A DNA stretch of 64,000 nucleotides from Pseudomonas moraviensis (lineage in GTDB: Bacteria > Pseudomonadota > Gammaproteobacteria > Pseudomonadales > Pseudomonadaceae), in NCBI RefSeq assembly GCF_900105805.1, contig NZ_LT629788.1:3286001-3350000 (forward strand), written 5' to 3'. The position numbers were made by a program, and so were the translations under genes. Positions 42,407 to 51,205 of this stretch are shown here, one piece after another (the stretch's first letter is position 1; each line of letters opens with the position of its first letter). The notes under the pieces were generated by a model. It was not told the origin of the DNA and searched no databases. It was given only the letters and a program-made list of their open reading frames with translations.

Positions 42407-42839
42407 GGGGGCGGTACCTTTAATTTGAGCCGCATCCACCACGCTACTAAACGGGAGGGTGGCGGCTGTACGCAAGTTAGTAGACCGGACCCATCCCCCA
42501 TCCGGCGCACCCGAAGGCGCCATGCGCACAGCCACCATAAAATACAGGCACGCGCCTGATTCAACGGAACTCGTGCAACCGTTACGAGGAGGACATTGCC
42601 GGGCTACTAAACCCGATCACTGGAAATCAGTGACGCGAACCAAGTTACCGACCGCCCTCCAGGCGCACAAGCCGGCGGATTCTGGCGTACCGGTAGGCAG
42701 CGGCGCAAGGATTTGTAGGCATCGGGACGTAACGCGATTCGACTTTAAACAGCCATGGCGCACCACGTGTAAAAGCGCTGGGAAAAGAGAAATTTCTCCG
42801 ACACATTCAACGCAAACGGATTGAAAGGACACCGTCAAC
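42407..42839. other. Leader region upstream of the DUF6124 gene with repeated boxes
   Basis: A 433-bp gap between divergent genes without a supported ORF. It contains CTACTAAAC at 42444-42452 and 42604-42612, a near-inverse GTTAGTAG at 42476-42483, and a hairpin CACTG-GAAAT-CAGTG at 42619-42633. It may encode a structured leader or small RNA on the minus strand. Confidence 0.45.
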
Positions 42840-43568
42840 ATGACGCAAAACATCTACGATGATCCCGAGTTCTTCCACGGCTACAGCCAGATGAATCGCT
42901 CGATCGGCGGCCTCGATGCCGCCCCGGAATGGCCAGCGCTCAAGGCATTGCTGCCGGTCATGCACGGTCTGAATGTGGTTGATCTGGGGTGCGGGTATGG
43001 CTGGTTCAGCCGCTGGGCAGTCGAGCAAGGCGCGGCCAGCGTGCTGGGGCTGGACGTCTCCGAGAGGATGCTCGACCGCGCACGGCAATCGACGACCGTC
43101 GCGAATGTGCGCTATGAACGCGCCGACCTCGAACACCTCGCCTTGCCCGCCTGCAGTTTCGACCTCGCCTACAGCTCGCTAGCACTGCACTACATAACAG
43201 ATCTCCCGGGGTTGTTCGCGCAGCTGTATGCCGCACTCAAACCGGGTTCGCATTTTGTCTTTTCAATTGAACATCCGATTTTCATGGCGCCACGCAATCC
43301 GGGTTGGCTGATCGACAACGAAGGTCGCAAGCGCTGGCCGCTGGAAAGCTATCAGATGGAAGGCGAGCGGGTGACGAATTGGTTGGCCGACGGCGTGATC
43401 AAGCAGCATCGGACCGTGGGCACGTTGCTCAATACGTTGATCGCAGCGGGTTTCAATATTCGTCACGTCAATGAGTGGGGACCGAGTGACGAAGAGGTCG
43501 CAGCGCAACCGGCGTTGGCCGAAGAACGCGAGCGGCCGATGATGATGCTGGTGGCAGTGCAGCGATGA
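42840..43568 (+). CDS. Class I SAM-dependent methyltransferase
   Basis: A 242-residue soluble methyltransferase. The SAM-binding motif I is VVDLGCGYGWFSRWA near residue 46, with the acidic residue of motif II in LGLDVSERML and a later RADLEHLAL. The SAM-fold is complete and the C-terminal part (GRKRWPLESYQMEGERVTNWLADGVIKQHRT in pieces) fits UbiE/biotin-type relatives. The substrate is unknown. AAGGA lies 10 nt before the ATG. Confidence 0.85.
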   Translation: MTQNIYDDPEFFHGYSQMNRSIGGLDAAPEWPALKALLPVMHGLNVVDLGCGYGWFSRWAVEQGAASVLGLDVSERMLDRARQSTTVANVRYERADLEHLALPACSFDLAYSSLALHYITDLPGLFAQLYAALKPGSHFVFSIEHPIFMAPRNPGWLIDNEGRKRWPLESYQMEGERVTNWLADGVIKQHRTVGTLLNTLIAAGFNIRHVNEWGPSDEEVAAQPALAEERERPMMMLVAVQR

Positions 43569-43587
43569 TCGGGTTTCATGCTCCGAA

Positions 43588-43665
43588 AGGCCCCTCACCC
43601 TAACCCTCTCCCGGGGGAGAGGGAACCGACCGGGTTGCTTTCGAGAGATGCGCCGACCTGAGATA
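43588..43665. repeat. Half copy of a palindromic CCCCTCACCC element
   Basis: GGCCCCTCACCCTAACCCTC, then TCCCGGGGGAGAGGG, then CCGACCGGGTTGCTTTCGAG and CGCCGACCTGAGAT. These blocks match one arm of the larger inverted element at 60117-60309, so the two share an origin. Confidence 0.65.
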
Positions 43666-43698
43666 ACGTGGCGGACTCAAGAAACTTAGAGGCGTGAT

Positions 43699-44469
43699 TC
43701 AGCGAGTCGCAACAATAAACAAACGCGGAAACGGCAACAGCACCGAGCCGTCGGCCAATGCTGGGTAAGCCTTTGCAACTTCCGCCAGGTATCTCCGCAG
43801 ATACTGCGCGCGCTCTTCCTCGGTCAACGGGCTCAGAAACGGAATCAAACCACTGCCCTTGAACCACTCAACCACCCCCGCCGCTCCGTCCGCCAGTGGA
43901 TGATGATAAGTCGTGCGCCACACATCGACCCGCGTGCAGTGCGGCCGCAGCATCGAAAAGTACTCGCTGGCACTTGCCATGTCGGTACGCTGTCCCGCAG
44001 CGCCTGCAAGCTTGCTCGCCCACGGTCCATCCGCAGCGACTTCGCGCATCAAGCGGTGGGACGGTTCGTTGAGGTTGTCCGGCATCTGGATCGCCAGGCT
44101 GCCGCCCTCTGAAAGCTTGCTCGCCAGGGCTGGCAGCAACGAATGGTGATCAGGCACCCACTGCAACACCGCATTGGCGAAGATCACATCGAACGGACCT
44201 TGGTCAGCCCATTTGTCGATCTCGGCCACCTGAAACTGCAAATCTGGCAAGCGCTTGCGCGCGGCGGCAATCATGTCTGCCGAACTGTCGAGGCCACTGA
44301 CCCTTGCCTCAGGAAACCGCTGCACCAGCAACCCGGTGGAATTGCCCGGCCCGCAACCAATGTCCACCACCGCCCGCGCCTGCGCCGTGGGTATTGCCGC
44401 CAGCAGATCACAGGCCGGGCGGGTGCGTTCATCTTCGAAAGCGACGTATTGCTTGGCAGACCAACTCAT
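43699..44469 (-). CDS. tam: Trans-aconitate 2-methyltransferase
   Basis: A 256-residue SAM-dependent methyltransferase that esterifies trans-aconitate, an inhibitor of aconitase. The start MSWSAKQYVAFEDERTRPA, motif I VVDIGCGPGNSTGLL near residue 34, ANAVLQWVPDH and the C-terminal LLPFPRLFIVATR are all typical of Tam. Length is the family's usual. AGGAG lies upstream of ATG 44469. It is transcribed towards the methyltransferase at 42840. Confidence 0.92.
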   Translation of the reverse strand: MSWSAKQYVAFEDERTRPACDLLAAIPTAQARAVVDIGCGPGNSTGLLVQRFPEARVSGLDSSADMIAAARKRLPDLQFQVAEIDKWADQGPFDVIFANAVLQWVPDHHSLLPALASKLSEGGSLAIQMPDNLNEPSHRLMREVAADGPWASKLAGAAGQRTDMASASEYFSMLRPHCTRVDVWRTTYHHPLADGAAGVVEWFKGSGLIPFLSPLTEEERAQYLRRYLAEVAKAYPALADGSVLLPFPRLFIVATR

Positions 44470-44577
44470 TGCGTTCTCCTGTCGGGGCGTTCAATTGCTT
44501 TTCACGATACAGGCAGCATGAAAAGCAATTCCAGTGCGAACGTTGCAAGAGGTGTCTGAGTGAATGGTCGACTCCCA

Positions 44578-45663
44578 TCAATCGTAATAGCCGACAGTTT
44601 TTTTCAGATGATCCGAGAACTCATAGATGTCATCCACCGAATTGATCGCATGCCGGGTCTCGTTTTTTTCTTCATCGAAGATGCCGAGATACTTTTGTGA
44701 TCGATTGAAATGCAAACGGCAGATCGGTTTGCGATTGTTATCGTCCAGCAAGATACCGAAATAGCTCTGCGTATCGCGCTGAACAATGCGCTTGGCATCA
44801 ACGACAGATCGAACCAACGCCCGAACGATGTGATAGCCCTCCAGCTCTTCCAGCGTCGTTAAAACCTTATCATCTGATTCGTCACGCGGATCTACCGGAT
44901 CAGTTCCGGCAGGAACTGACGGCAGGGAGGCCAGCGCTGGCTGGATAGCGCCGCTCATTGCCGATTTGAGCCGATCATTGATCTGGTCATTCAAAAATTG
45001 CCCGACAGCTTTTCTGGTCAGCTCGTGAAACTGGTCGCGCACTTTCTGTGTGATCACGCCGTCATAAACCCGAGAAGCGAAAACCTTTACAAAGTCATCG
45101 TCTGGCTTGCTGACCTGCGCGGCGAGGACCTTTTTGATTTGGCTGACATATTTCAACTCCCCCGCTGCGTTGATGATGGAATCAACATCAAAAGCTGACT
45201 TCGTCAACTTCACCAACTCGGGGACTGAATACTCATCAATGTCCAACAAATCCAATTCAAGGAACGGTTTCTCGTCCATTTTATTCGGCGCATCCAGATC
45301 GGTGAAAAACTTATAGACTTGGCCGTTGGTAAGAATGGAGATTCGAGCGCTGGTGACATGGAAATAGCGGAACAACTGTGAGGCGTGATTGATGTGCAAC
45401 GGTTCACCGATTTTTTTGCATTCAATCAGAATCTGCACCTCCCCCTCTTTCATGATCGCGTAGTCGATCTTCTCGCCTTTCTTGGTGCCGATATCGCAGA
45501 CGAACTCGGGGGTCACCTCGGTCGGGTCAAAAACGTCATAACCCAGAACCGTGCTGATAAATGGCATGACGAATGCATTTTTCGTTGCCTCCTCAGTCTG
45601 GATCGCAGCGCTTTGCAAGCGGACTTTTGCGGCTAGGCTGGCTAACTTTTCGAAGAATTCCAT
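44578..45663 (-). CDS. Restriction-endonuclease-like protein (type I HsdR N-terminal domain), orphan
   Basis: A 361-residue protein. The N-terminal half resembles the nuclease domain of type I restriction R subunits: YDVFDPTEVTPEF, then the PD-(D/E)xK-type signature KIDYAIMKEGEVQILIECKK near residues 67-86. There is no helicase domain and no HsdM or HsdS gene in the neighbourhood. The C-terminal third (LLDDNNRKPICRLHFNRS, KYLGIFDEEKNE) could be a DNA or ligand binding part. A stand-alone defence nuclease, or a regulator derived from one, are the main options. The ATG at 45663 has the family-like start MEFFEKLASLA. Composition and context mark it as accessory. Confidence 0.8.
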   Translation of the reverse strand: MEFFEKLASLAAKVRLQSAAIQTEEATKNAFVMPFISTVLGYDVFDPTEVTPEFVCDIGTKKGEKIDYAIMKEGEVQILIECKKIGEPLHINHASQLFRYFHVTSARISILTNGQVYKFFTDLDAPNKMDEKPFLELDLLDIDEYSVPELVKLTKSAFDVDSIINAAGELKYVSQIKKVLAAQVSKPDDDFVKVFASRVYDGVITQKVRDQFHELTRKAVGQFLNDQINDRLKSAMSGAIQPALASLPSVPAGTDPVDPRDESDDKVLTTLEELEGYHIVRALVRSVVDAKRIVQRDTQSYFGILLDDNNRKPICRLHFNRSQKYLGIFDEEKNETRHAINSVDDIYEFSDHLKKTVGYYD

Positions 45664-45881
45664 GAGGCGCCTCTTACGGGTTTCTATCCGTGGAATGAGC
45701 TGATGGCAGTTTGACTGCCACTTGATACTAGTCTCAAACCTCCACAATGAAAGGTGTCCATATAGAAGCCTTGGATTGGCGAGTCCTGCCCGACGTATGA
45801 GTGAGCGAGGAAGTTGTAAACAGAATTTTCAGCGCAACGCCGATGTCTGAATTTCAGGCTCCCAAAACAAGGACTTCCATC

Positions 45882-46292
45882 ATGAAATTCGCCAAGATTG
45901 CCCAGAAACTTGCCCTGTGGGCCGGTAGCCCGAAGACGTTCATGGGGGCGTTGATTCTGATCGGGTTGTGGGGGTCGAGCGGGCCGATTTTTGGTTACAA
46001 CGACACGTGGCAGCTGATCATCAATACCTCAACGACGATCATCACGTTCCTCATGGTGTTCCTGATTCAGAACACGCAGAACCGCGATACCGACATTCTG
46101 CATTTGAAACTCGATGAGCTGCTGCGGGTGAACAAGGAGGCGCAGAACGCGATGCTCGGGCTGGAGGCGCTGGATTTGAAACAGCTGGAAGCGCTGCGCC
46201 GGCATTACCGCGCACTGGGTGAGAATCAGGTGTTTGATCTAGAGGGGCTGGGTGACAAGAGCAAGCCGAAACAGGATTTGAACGAGTGCTGA
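45882..46292 (+). CDS. Low-affinity iron permease family protein
   Basis: A 136-residue membrane protein with two helices (TFMGALILIGLWGSSGPIF and LIINTSTTIITFLMVFLI), followed by the family motif QNTQNRDTDILHLKLDELLR. This matches the bacterial low-affinity iron permease family, although iron transport has been shown only for the yeast founder. The ATG at 45882 with AAGGA upstream is preferred over the start at 45801, which would add a non-conserved N-terminus. Confidence 0.85.
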   Translation: MKFAKIAQKLALWAGSPKTFMGALILIGLWGSSGPIFGYNDTWQLIINTSTTIITFLMVFLIQNTQNRDTDILHLKLDELLRVNKEAQNAMLGLEALDLKQLEALRRHYRALGENQVFDLEGLGDKSKPKQDLNEC

Positions 46293-46315
46293 ACAAATCC
46301 AGGGTATAAACACAC

Positions 46316-46407
46316 TTGTGGGAGCGAGCCTGCTCGCGAAGATGGATGGTCAGTCAAAACCTCATTGACTGACACACAACTTTCGCGAGCAGGCTCGCTC
46401 CCACAGG
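46316..46407. repeat. REP doublet (CTCCCACA type) with long spacer
   Basis: TGTGGGAGCGAGCCTGCTCG and its inverted copy enclose about 45 nt, between the convergent iron permease and DUF4142 genes. Confidence 0.9.
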
Positions 46408-46462
46408 GCACGCATCGCATTTCAACTGAAGGTTTCGGTCGCGTTGCAATAATACAGCGAAC

Positions 46463-46966
46463 TCAGCGACTGGCCTGCAACGCGCGGGCCTTCTCCAGAT
46501 GACTTTGCAATTTCGGCAAAGTCTCATCGGCAAACGCTTTGATCTCAGGCACGTCGGTGGTCTGTGCCTGTTGTTCGATCTGGGTAATCGCCTCTTCGGT
46601 GGCTTTGACCTGACTGGCGGCGTAGGCCTGATCGAAGGTTGCGCCGTCCTTCACTTCCGGCATCAGCTCTTTGGCCTTGTCGGCGAGTTCTTCGCGGGGC
46701 GCAACCGGCAGGTCGAGTTTCTTGGCGATTTTCGCCAGGTGCTGGTTGGCCGTGGTGCGGTCGTTGATGACGACGATGGTGTAATCCTTGACCTCTTTCG
46801 ATTCGGTCTTGCCGTGTGCCAGACGGCTGGCTTCGATGTCGGCCATGCCTTTGGCGGAGGCATCGTTGATGAATTCGGCAGGCGACTGGGCGAATGCAGT
46901 GCTGGCGCACAGGCCCAGCAGGGTTGCAAAACTGACGTTACGTAAACGGGTGGCCATCCGGCTCAT
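46463..46966 (-). CDS. DUF4142 domain periplasmic protein
   Basis: A 167-residue protein with a signal peptide (MSRMATRLRNVSFATLLGLC to AFAQ). The rest is a predicted helical bundle of the DUF4142 family, with the recognisable segments FINDASAKGMADIEASRLA and VINDRTTANQHLAKIAKKL. These ferritin-like-fold proteins have no assigned activity but are often found among stress or envelope genes. AAGGAGG lies before the ATG at 46966. Confidence 0.87.
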   Translation of the reverse strand: MSRMATRLRNVSFATLLGLCASTAFAQSPAEFINDASAKGMADIEASRLAHGKTESKEVKDYTIVVINDRTTANQHLAKIAKKLDLPVAPREELADKAKELMPEVKDGATFDQAYAASQVKATEEAITQIEQQAQTTDVPEIKAFADETLPKLQSHLEKARALQASR

Positions 46967-47122
46967 GGTCGCGCCCTCCTTCGTTGAAAATTCAAGCGGG
47001 CCGTGGTTCACCCGCTGCTCAAAATATCGCGGCGGACAAGCGTCCGCCTCAGTTAGGAATGCTTTGACGGTCAAAGGTTTAGAAAAACCGCCCGGGGCGC
47101 GACGAACGGTGCTTGCTCAGCA

Positions 47123-47761
47123 TCAGCCCTTGTTCGGCATCAACCCCGGGAGCGCGTGCACCAGCGCATTGATGGCAAAACCGATAAACATCACGCCGCA
47201 CAAACGGGTGATCAGCAGTTCGTGACGCTGATACACCGTACGCACTCGTTGCGCGCCAACCACACCGATAAGAATGGCGTAAGCCAGCGCACCGCCGATG
47301 AAACTCAGGGCGATCAGCGCCGGCAGCATTGACCAGTTGAGCAATTCGGCGCGGCTCGACAGCAGCGCGGTGAAGGTCGCCACCGCTACCGGGTACGCCT
47401 TGGGATTGGTCAGGCCGAAGACGATGCCGTGCCAGAACGGCTGGCGCGCCGCGCCTTGCGCTTCGTCGCCATTGCGACGCTGGGCACGCACCGCACGCCA
47501 GCCGAGCCAGAACAGGTACACCGCACTAAGCACGCCGAGCACATCAAATGCAGTGCTGCCGATTTCCCGCGCGCCAACAATCGCCACCAGCGCGGTGCTG
47601 CACCAGATCACATCGCCGAGCAGGTGCCCACAGAGAAACCCCGCCCCGGCCCGCCGCCCGTGCGCCGCGCCAATCCCGAACACCGCCAGCACACCCGGCC
47701 CCGGCGTGATCCCGTAGATGAAACCCGAAGCCAGAACGGCCAACAGCAATGATGGAGTCAT
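47123..47761 (-). CDS. LysE/RhtB-family amino acid exporter
   Basis: A 212-residue inner-membrane protein with six hydrophobic segments. The N-terminus LLLAVLASGFIYGITPGPGVLAVFGIG carries the family motif TPGPG, and LGLTNPKAYPVAVATFTALL-like segments (FGLTNPKAYPV) are seen mid-protein. It would export amino acids or related compounds. The particular substrate cannot be inferred. Confidence 0.9.
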   Translation of the reverse strand: MTPSLLLAVLASGFIYGITPGPGVLAVFGIGAAHGRRAGAGFLCGHLLGDVIWCSTALVAIVGAREIGSTAFDVLGVLSAVYLFWLGWRAVRAQRRNGDEAQGAARQPFWHGIVFGLTNPKAYPVAVATFTALLSSRAELLNWSMLPALIALSFIGGALAYAILIGVVGAQRVRTVYQRHELLITRLCGVMFIGFAINALVHALPGLMPNKG

Positions 47762-47846
47762 GGAAAACCTGCAAGCGCCAGAATACGTGGCGCAAAGTCT
47801 ATATCAGCCGATCACGTCCGATCACTGCGCGTCGTGAAAACGCCAG

Positions 47847-48575
47847 TCACATGCCCTTGAAACCTTGCGGCAACACGTACGTTTTGCCGTCGTAGCTCAA
47901 CGTGGTCAGCACTGGCTTTTCGTGGGTGGTCTTCAATTCGCAGCTGTCAGGTGGTCCCTCACCGGCTAGGCCCGTGGTGACTGAGCGGACAATGATATCG
48001 GCATAACCATGGGCACCGGTTTTGCCCATCTCGAGCGTGCGCACCGTCTCCGAGCGCTCGCCCGCGCAGTTGCCATCCCATTCGCCGCTGAAGCTGTAGA
48101 CGACCAAGCGATCCAGCACCGGGCGCAACTTGTCGCCCTCTTTCACATAGAGCGACAGCAACGTTTCATCCAGCGGATTGACGCGTGAGGAGCCTTTGAA
48201 ATGGGCGCGTACGCCGAATGCACGCAGGTCGGGCGTGAGTTTATAGCGCGCGGTATCCAGTTCCAGACTCTCCAGCGCGATGGCATCGGAGAGAAACGCC
48301 GACGGCTGATGATAGGTCGCCAGCGGTTGGGCACTGCCTGCCGAGATGACGGCCAAATCGAGATTGTATGAACCCACCCTGCCGCCGTCGGCATAGACGG
48401 GATCGGGCACGAACGTCGATAGCGCGGTAATCGTCAACTGCGAATAAGCCGGCCAGTCCTTGCACAGAGAAAAATCCGCTTCCCCGGTGATCGCAGGCGG
48501 CGGGCAATCGGCCCACGCCTGCCCAGTCATTAACCATCCGTAGAGCACCGCAGCGCTGATCCACATGGACTTCAT
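47847..48575 (-). CDS. Hypothetical secreted protein
   Basis: A 242-residue protein with a signal peptide (MKSMWISAAVLYGWLMTGQA, cleavage after QAWA) and a mature region with five cysteines (DCPPPAITG, SLCKDW, GNCAGERS, DSCELKT). I do not recognise the family. Repeating beta-type segments (VGSYNLDLAVISAGS, LSLYVKEGDKLRPV) suggest a beta-rich periplasmic domain. It may be conserved in Pseudomonas as a hypothetical gene. It is single, between LysE and a REP element. Confidence 0.7.
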   Translation of the reverse strand: MKSMWISAAVLYGWLMTGQAWADCPPPAITGEADFSLCKDWPAYSQLTITALSTFVPDPVYADGGRVGSYNLDLAVISAGSAQPLATYHQPSAFLSDAIALESLELDTARYKLTPDLRAFGVRAHFKGSSRVNPLDETLLSLYVKEGDKLRPVLDRLVVYSFSGEWDGNCAGERSETVRTLEMGKTGAHGYADIIVRSVTTGLAGEGPPDSCELKTTHEKPVLTTLSYDGKTYVLPQGFKGM

Positions 48576-48685
48576 TGTCAATTCCTGCTCCTTGAAGATA
48601 TTTCCAGGCGAGCACTATCCCTTTCTGCATCGGAGGATTCAACAGATCAGGCCAGCCAGTCTTCTCATGCGTCTGAAGTCGGAAT

Positions 48686-48748
48686 TCGCGAGCAGGCTCG
48701 CTCCCACAGGAGAGCGCATTCCAAATGTGGGAGCGAGCCGACTGGCGA
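48686..48748. repeat. REP doublet (CTCCCACA type)
   Basis: TTCGCGAGCAGGCTCGCTCC and a divergent inverted copy (GTGGGAGCGAGCCGACTGGC) about 15 nt apart. The second copy is decayed. Confidence 0.85.
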
Positions 48749-48774
48749 AGGCGTCATCACAGACGCCGCCAATC

Positions 48775-50106
48775 TCAATACTTGTCCAGCGTCCGCAACT
48801 TCTGCGGCAAGCCCCACAGCAGCAATGCTGCAGCGATCAGCGCGGCGACGCCGATGACGTACAGCGCCGGGGTGGTGCTGCCGGTGAGGTCCTTGATGCG
48901 TCCGACCATGACCGGGCTGACGATCCCGCCGAACTGCCCCAGGGTATTGATCACCGCGATCCCGCCTGCCGCGCCGGCACCGGCACCTGCGAGCAACTTC
49001 GGTGGCAGGGTCCAGAAGCTCGGGATCGAAGCGATGATGCCCGCACCGAGAAGCCCGAGCGCGACGATCAGGAATGTCGTGTGGCTGGCGAAGATCCCCG
49101 CGCTGAAGAAGCCGATCGCGCCGACGATCACCAGCCCGGCGACGAACTTGCGCCGCTCACCGGTGGCGTCTGACAAGCGTCCGATCACGACCATGCTGAT
49201 CGCCCCGCAGATGTAGGGAATGGCGGTCAGCAGGCCGATCATCACCGGGCTTTCGGTGCCGGCGCTGCGGATCAATTGTGGCGCCCAGAAATTCAGGCCG
49301 TAGGACGCGACCTGGATCAGGAAGTAAATCAAACCCAACGTCAGGAAACCGGGGATTTTCAGCGCCGCGAGCAACGAGCCGCCGCTTTTGTGCGGCTCGT
49401 GATGGGCGATGCGGCTGGAAAGCAATTTCTTCTCGTCAGCGGTCAGCCAGTGCGCATCCTCGATGCGGTCTTTGAGCTGGGTGAGCACGAGAAAACCGAG
49501 CGCGATGCACGGCACGCCACCGAGCAGGAACAGCCAGTGCCAGCCGCGCATCTGCAACACGCCGTCGAGGTGTTGCAGCACCAGCCCGGAGAACGGCGCG
49601 CCGACCAGTCCGGCGAATGCCGAGGCGAGAAACAGCATCGACGTGATGCGGCCACGGAAGTGCTGTGGAAACCACAGCGTCAGGTAATACAGCACGCCGG
49701 GGGCGAAACCGGCTTCCATCGCGCCGATGACGAAGCGCAGCGCATAGAACTGCCATTCGCTGTTGACGAAGACCATCGCCGCCGTTGCCACGCCCCACGA
49801 CATCATGATCCGCGCAATCCAGCGCCGTGCGCCGACCTTGTACAGCATCATGTTGCTCGGCACTTCGAACAGCACGTAACCGACCACGAACAGCCCGGCG
49901 CCGAGGCCGTACGCGGTGTCGCTCAGGCTCAGGTCGGTCTGCAACTGGAATTTGGCGAAGCTGATGTTGATGCGATCGAAAAAAGCGAACAGGTAGCAGA
50001 CCATGATCAGCGGCATCAGGCGCCAGGCGACTTTGCTGACCAGGGCTTTCTCGGCGTCGTGATCGACGGACGGACTCACGCCCGCCTCCATTACATTGAG
50101 GCTCAT
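48775..50106 (-). CDS. MFS transporter, ACS (anion:cation symporter) family
   Basis: A 443-residue secondary transporter with about twelve helices. Motifs typical of the phthalate permease/ACS branch are YLFAFFDRINISFAKFQL near residue 41, FEVPSNMMLYKVGARRWIAR and the GAMEAGFAPGVLYYLTLWFP segment. Such carriers take up organic acid anions with protons. It lies downstream of the HMG-CoA lyase and CoA transferase genes on the same strand, separated by a REPIN, so it probably imports their substrate. The ATG at 50106 has GGAG upstream. Confidence 0.88.
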   Translation of the reverse strand: MSLNVMEAGVSPSVDHDAEKALVSKVAWRLMPLIMVCYLFAFFDRINISFAKFQLQTDLSLSDTAYGLGAGLFVVGYVLFEVPSNMMLYKVGARRWIARIMMSWGVATAAMVFVNSEWQFYALRFVIGAMEAGFAPGVLYYLTLWFPQHFRGRITSMLFLASAFAGLVGAPFSGLVLQHLDGVLQMRGWHWLFLLGGVPCIALGFLVLTQLKDRIEDAHWLTADEKKLLSSRIAHHEPHKSGGSLLAALKIPGFLTLGLIYFLIQVASYGLNFWAPQLIRSAGTESPVMIGLLTAIPYICGAISMVVIGRLSDATGERRKFVAGLVIVGAIGFFSAGIFASHTTFLIVALGLLGAGIIASIPSFWTLPPKLLAGAGAGAAGGIAVINTLGQFGGIVSPVMVGRIKDLTGSTTPALYVIGVAALIAAALLLWGLPQKLRTLDKY

Positions 50107-50175
50107 AGCTTTTCTCCAGGCGGACTGCCGATGGGCGTCCGATTGTTTTTGTTGTCTGGTATGCGGTTTCAACTG

Positions 50176-50264
50176 TAGGAGTGAGCCTGCTCGCGATGGC
50201 GGTGTGTCAGGCAACCTATGCGGCGCCTGATACACCGCTATCGCGAGCAGGCTCACTCCTACAA
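50176..50264. repeat. REP doublet (CTCCTACA type) with longer spacer
   Basis: GTAGGAGTGAGCCTGCTCGC and its inverted copy are about 45 nt apart, with an extra inner inverted pair (GGCGGTGTGTCAGG and CCTGATACACCG). It lies between the lyase and MFS genes. Confidence 0.9.
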
Positions 50265-50278
50265 GGGATTGATGTGTA

Positions 50279-51205
50279 TCAGGTGGGGATCGGGTGCAGG
50301 TCGCAGTTGCGCCCGGCCTTGGCCAGTTGGCCGGGGACTTCGTGGCCTAACAGATCTGGCAAGCCACACGAGAGTTTCAGCAGCAACGGCAAATCGATCC
50401 CGGTGGGAATGCCGACTTCCTCGCACAGATTCACCAGGTCTTCAGTGCAGATATTGCCCGACGCCCCCGGCGCAAACGGGCAACCACCAAGACCACCGAG
50501 CGCCGCATCGAAGCGCCGTGCGCCGGCCTCGTAAGCGGCCAGCACGTTGCACAAACCGAGGCCACGGGTGTTATGGAAATGCAGGGTCAGATCGGCCGGC
50601 GAAACCCGCTGCAGAACACGCCGTACCAAACGATCCACCTGACGCGGATTGGCCATGCCGGTGGTATCGGCGAGGCTGATGCCCTGAATGCCGAGTTCCT
50701 GATAAGCGTCGACGATCTGCAGCACCCGATCCTCGTCAATCTTGCCTTCGAACGGGCAGCCGAAGGTGGTGGCGATGCTGCCGTTGAGGCGTACACCCGA
50801 GCCGCAGACAAACGCGACGATGTCAGCGAACGCTGCCAGCGAATCCTCGCAACGCATGCGCATATTCGCGAGGTTGTGGGTCTGGCTGGCGGACATCACC
50901 AGATTCAACTCATCGGCCTTCGCCGCCACTGCCCGTTGTGCGCCTTTCAGATTGGGGATCAGCGCCACGTAGATCACCCCCGGCTGGCGCTGAATGCCGG
51001 TGAACACCTGCTCGCCGTCACGCAGGGCCGGGATGGCTTTGGGCGAAACGAAGGAGCCGGCTTCGATGCGGCTGAACCCGGCCTGCGACAGTTGATCGAT
51101 CAGGGCGATCTTGTCAGCGGTTTCCACCCAGGTCGGCTCGATCTGCAAACCGTCGCGGGGCGAGACTTCCTGGACGATCAGCTGGTGCGAATAGTCAGTG
51201 ATCAT
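50279..51205 (-). CDS. Hydroxymethylglutaryl-CoA lyase
   Basis: A 308-residue TIM-barrel enzyme that splits 3-hydroxy-3-methylglutaryl-CoA into acetyl-CoA and acetoacetate. The start VQEVSPRDGLQIEP holds the metal-binding region, and the signature GGLGGCPFAPGASGN near residue 262 has the catalytic cysteine and is typical of the HMGCL family. Length is usual. Start and CoA transferase stop overlap by 4 bp (ATGA). Related lyases act on citramalyl-CoA, so substrate choice is not fully certain. Confidence 0.92.
   Translation of the reverse strand: MITDYSHQLIVQEVSPRDGLQIEPTWVETADKIALIDQLSQAGFSRIEAGSFVSPKAIPALRDGEQVFTGIQRQPGVIYVALIPNLKGAQRAVAAKADELNLVMSASQTHNLANMRMRCEDSLAAFADIVAFVCGSGVRLNGSIATTFGCPFEGKIDEDRVLQIVDAYQELGIQGISLADTTGMANPRQVDRLVRRVLQRVSPADLTLHFHNTRGLGLCNVLAAYEAGARRFDAALGGLGGCPFAPGASGNICTEDLVNLCEEVGIPTGIDLPLLLKLSCGLPDLLGHEVPGQLAKAGRNCDLHPIPT

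Noticed and set aside
44578..45663. Complete type I restriction-modification system
   Set aside because: No HsdM or HsdS gene and no helicase domain; only the nuclease-like domain is present.
40768..46300. Integrated island using tRNA-Gly as attachment site
   Set aside because: No integrase and no second copy of the tRNA 3' end were found in the window; the region looks accessory but its mode of entry is not shown.
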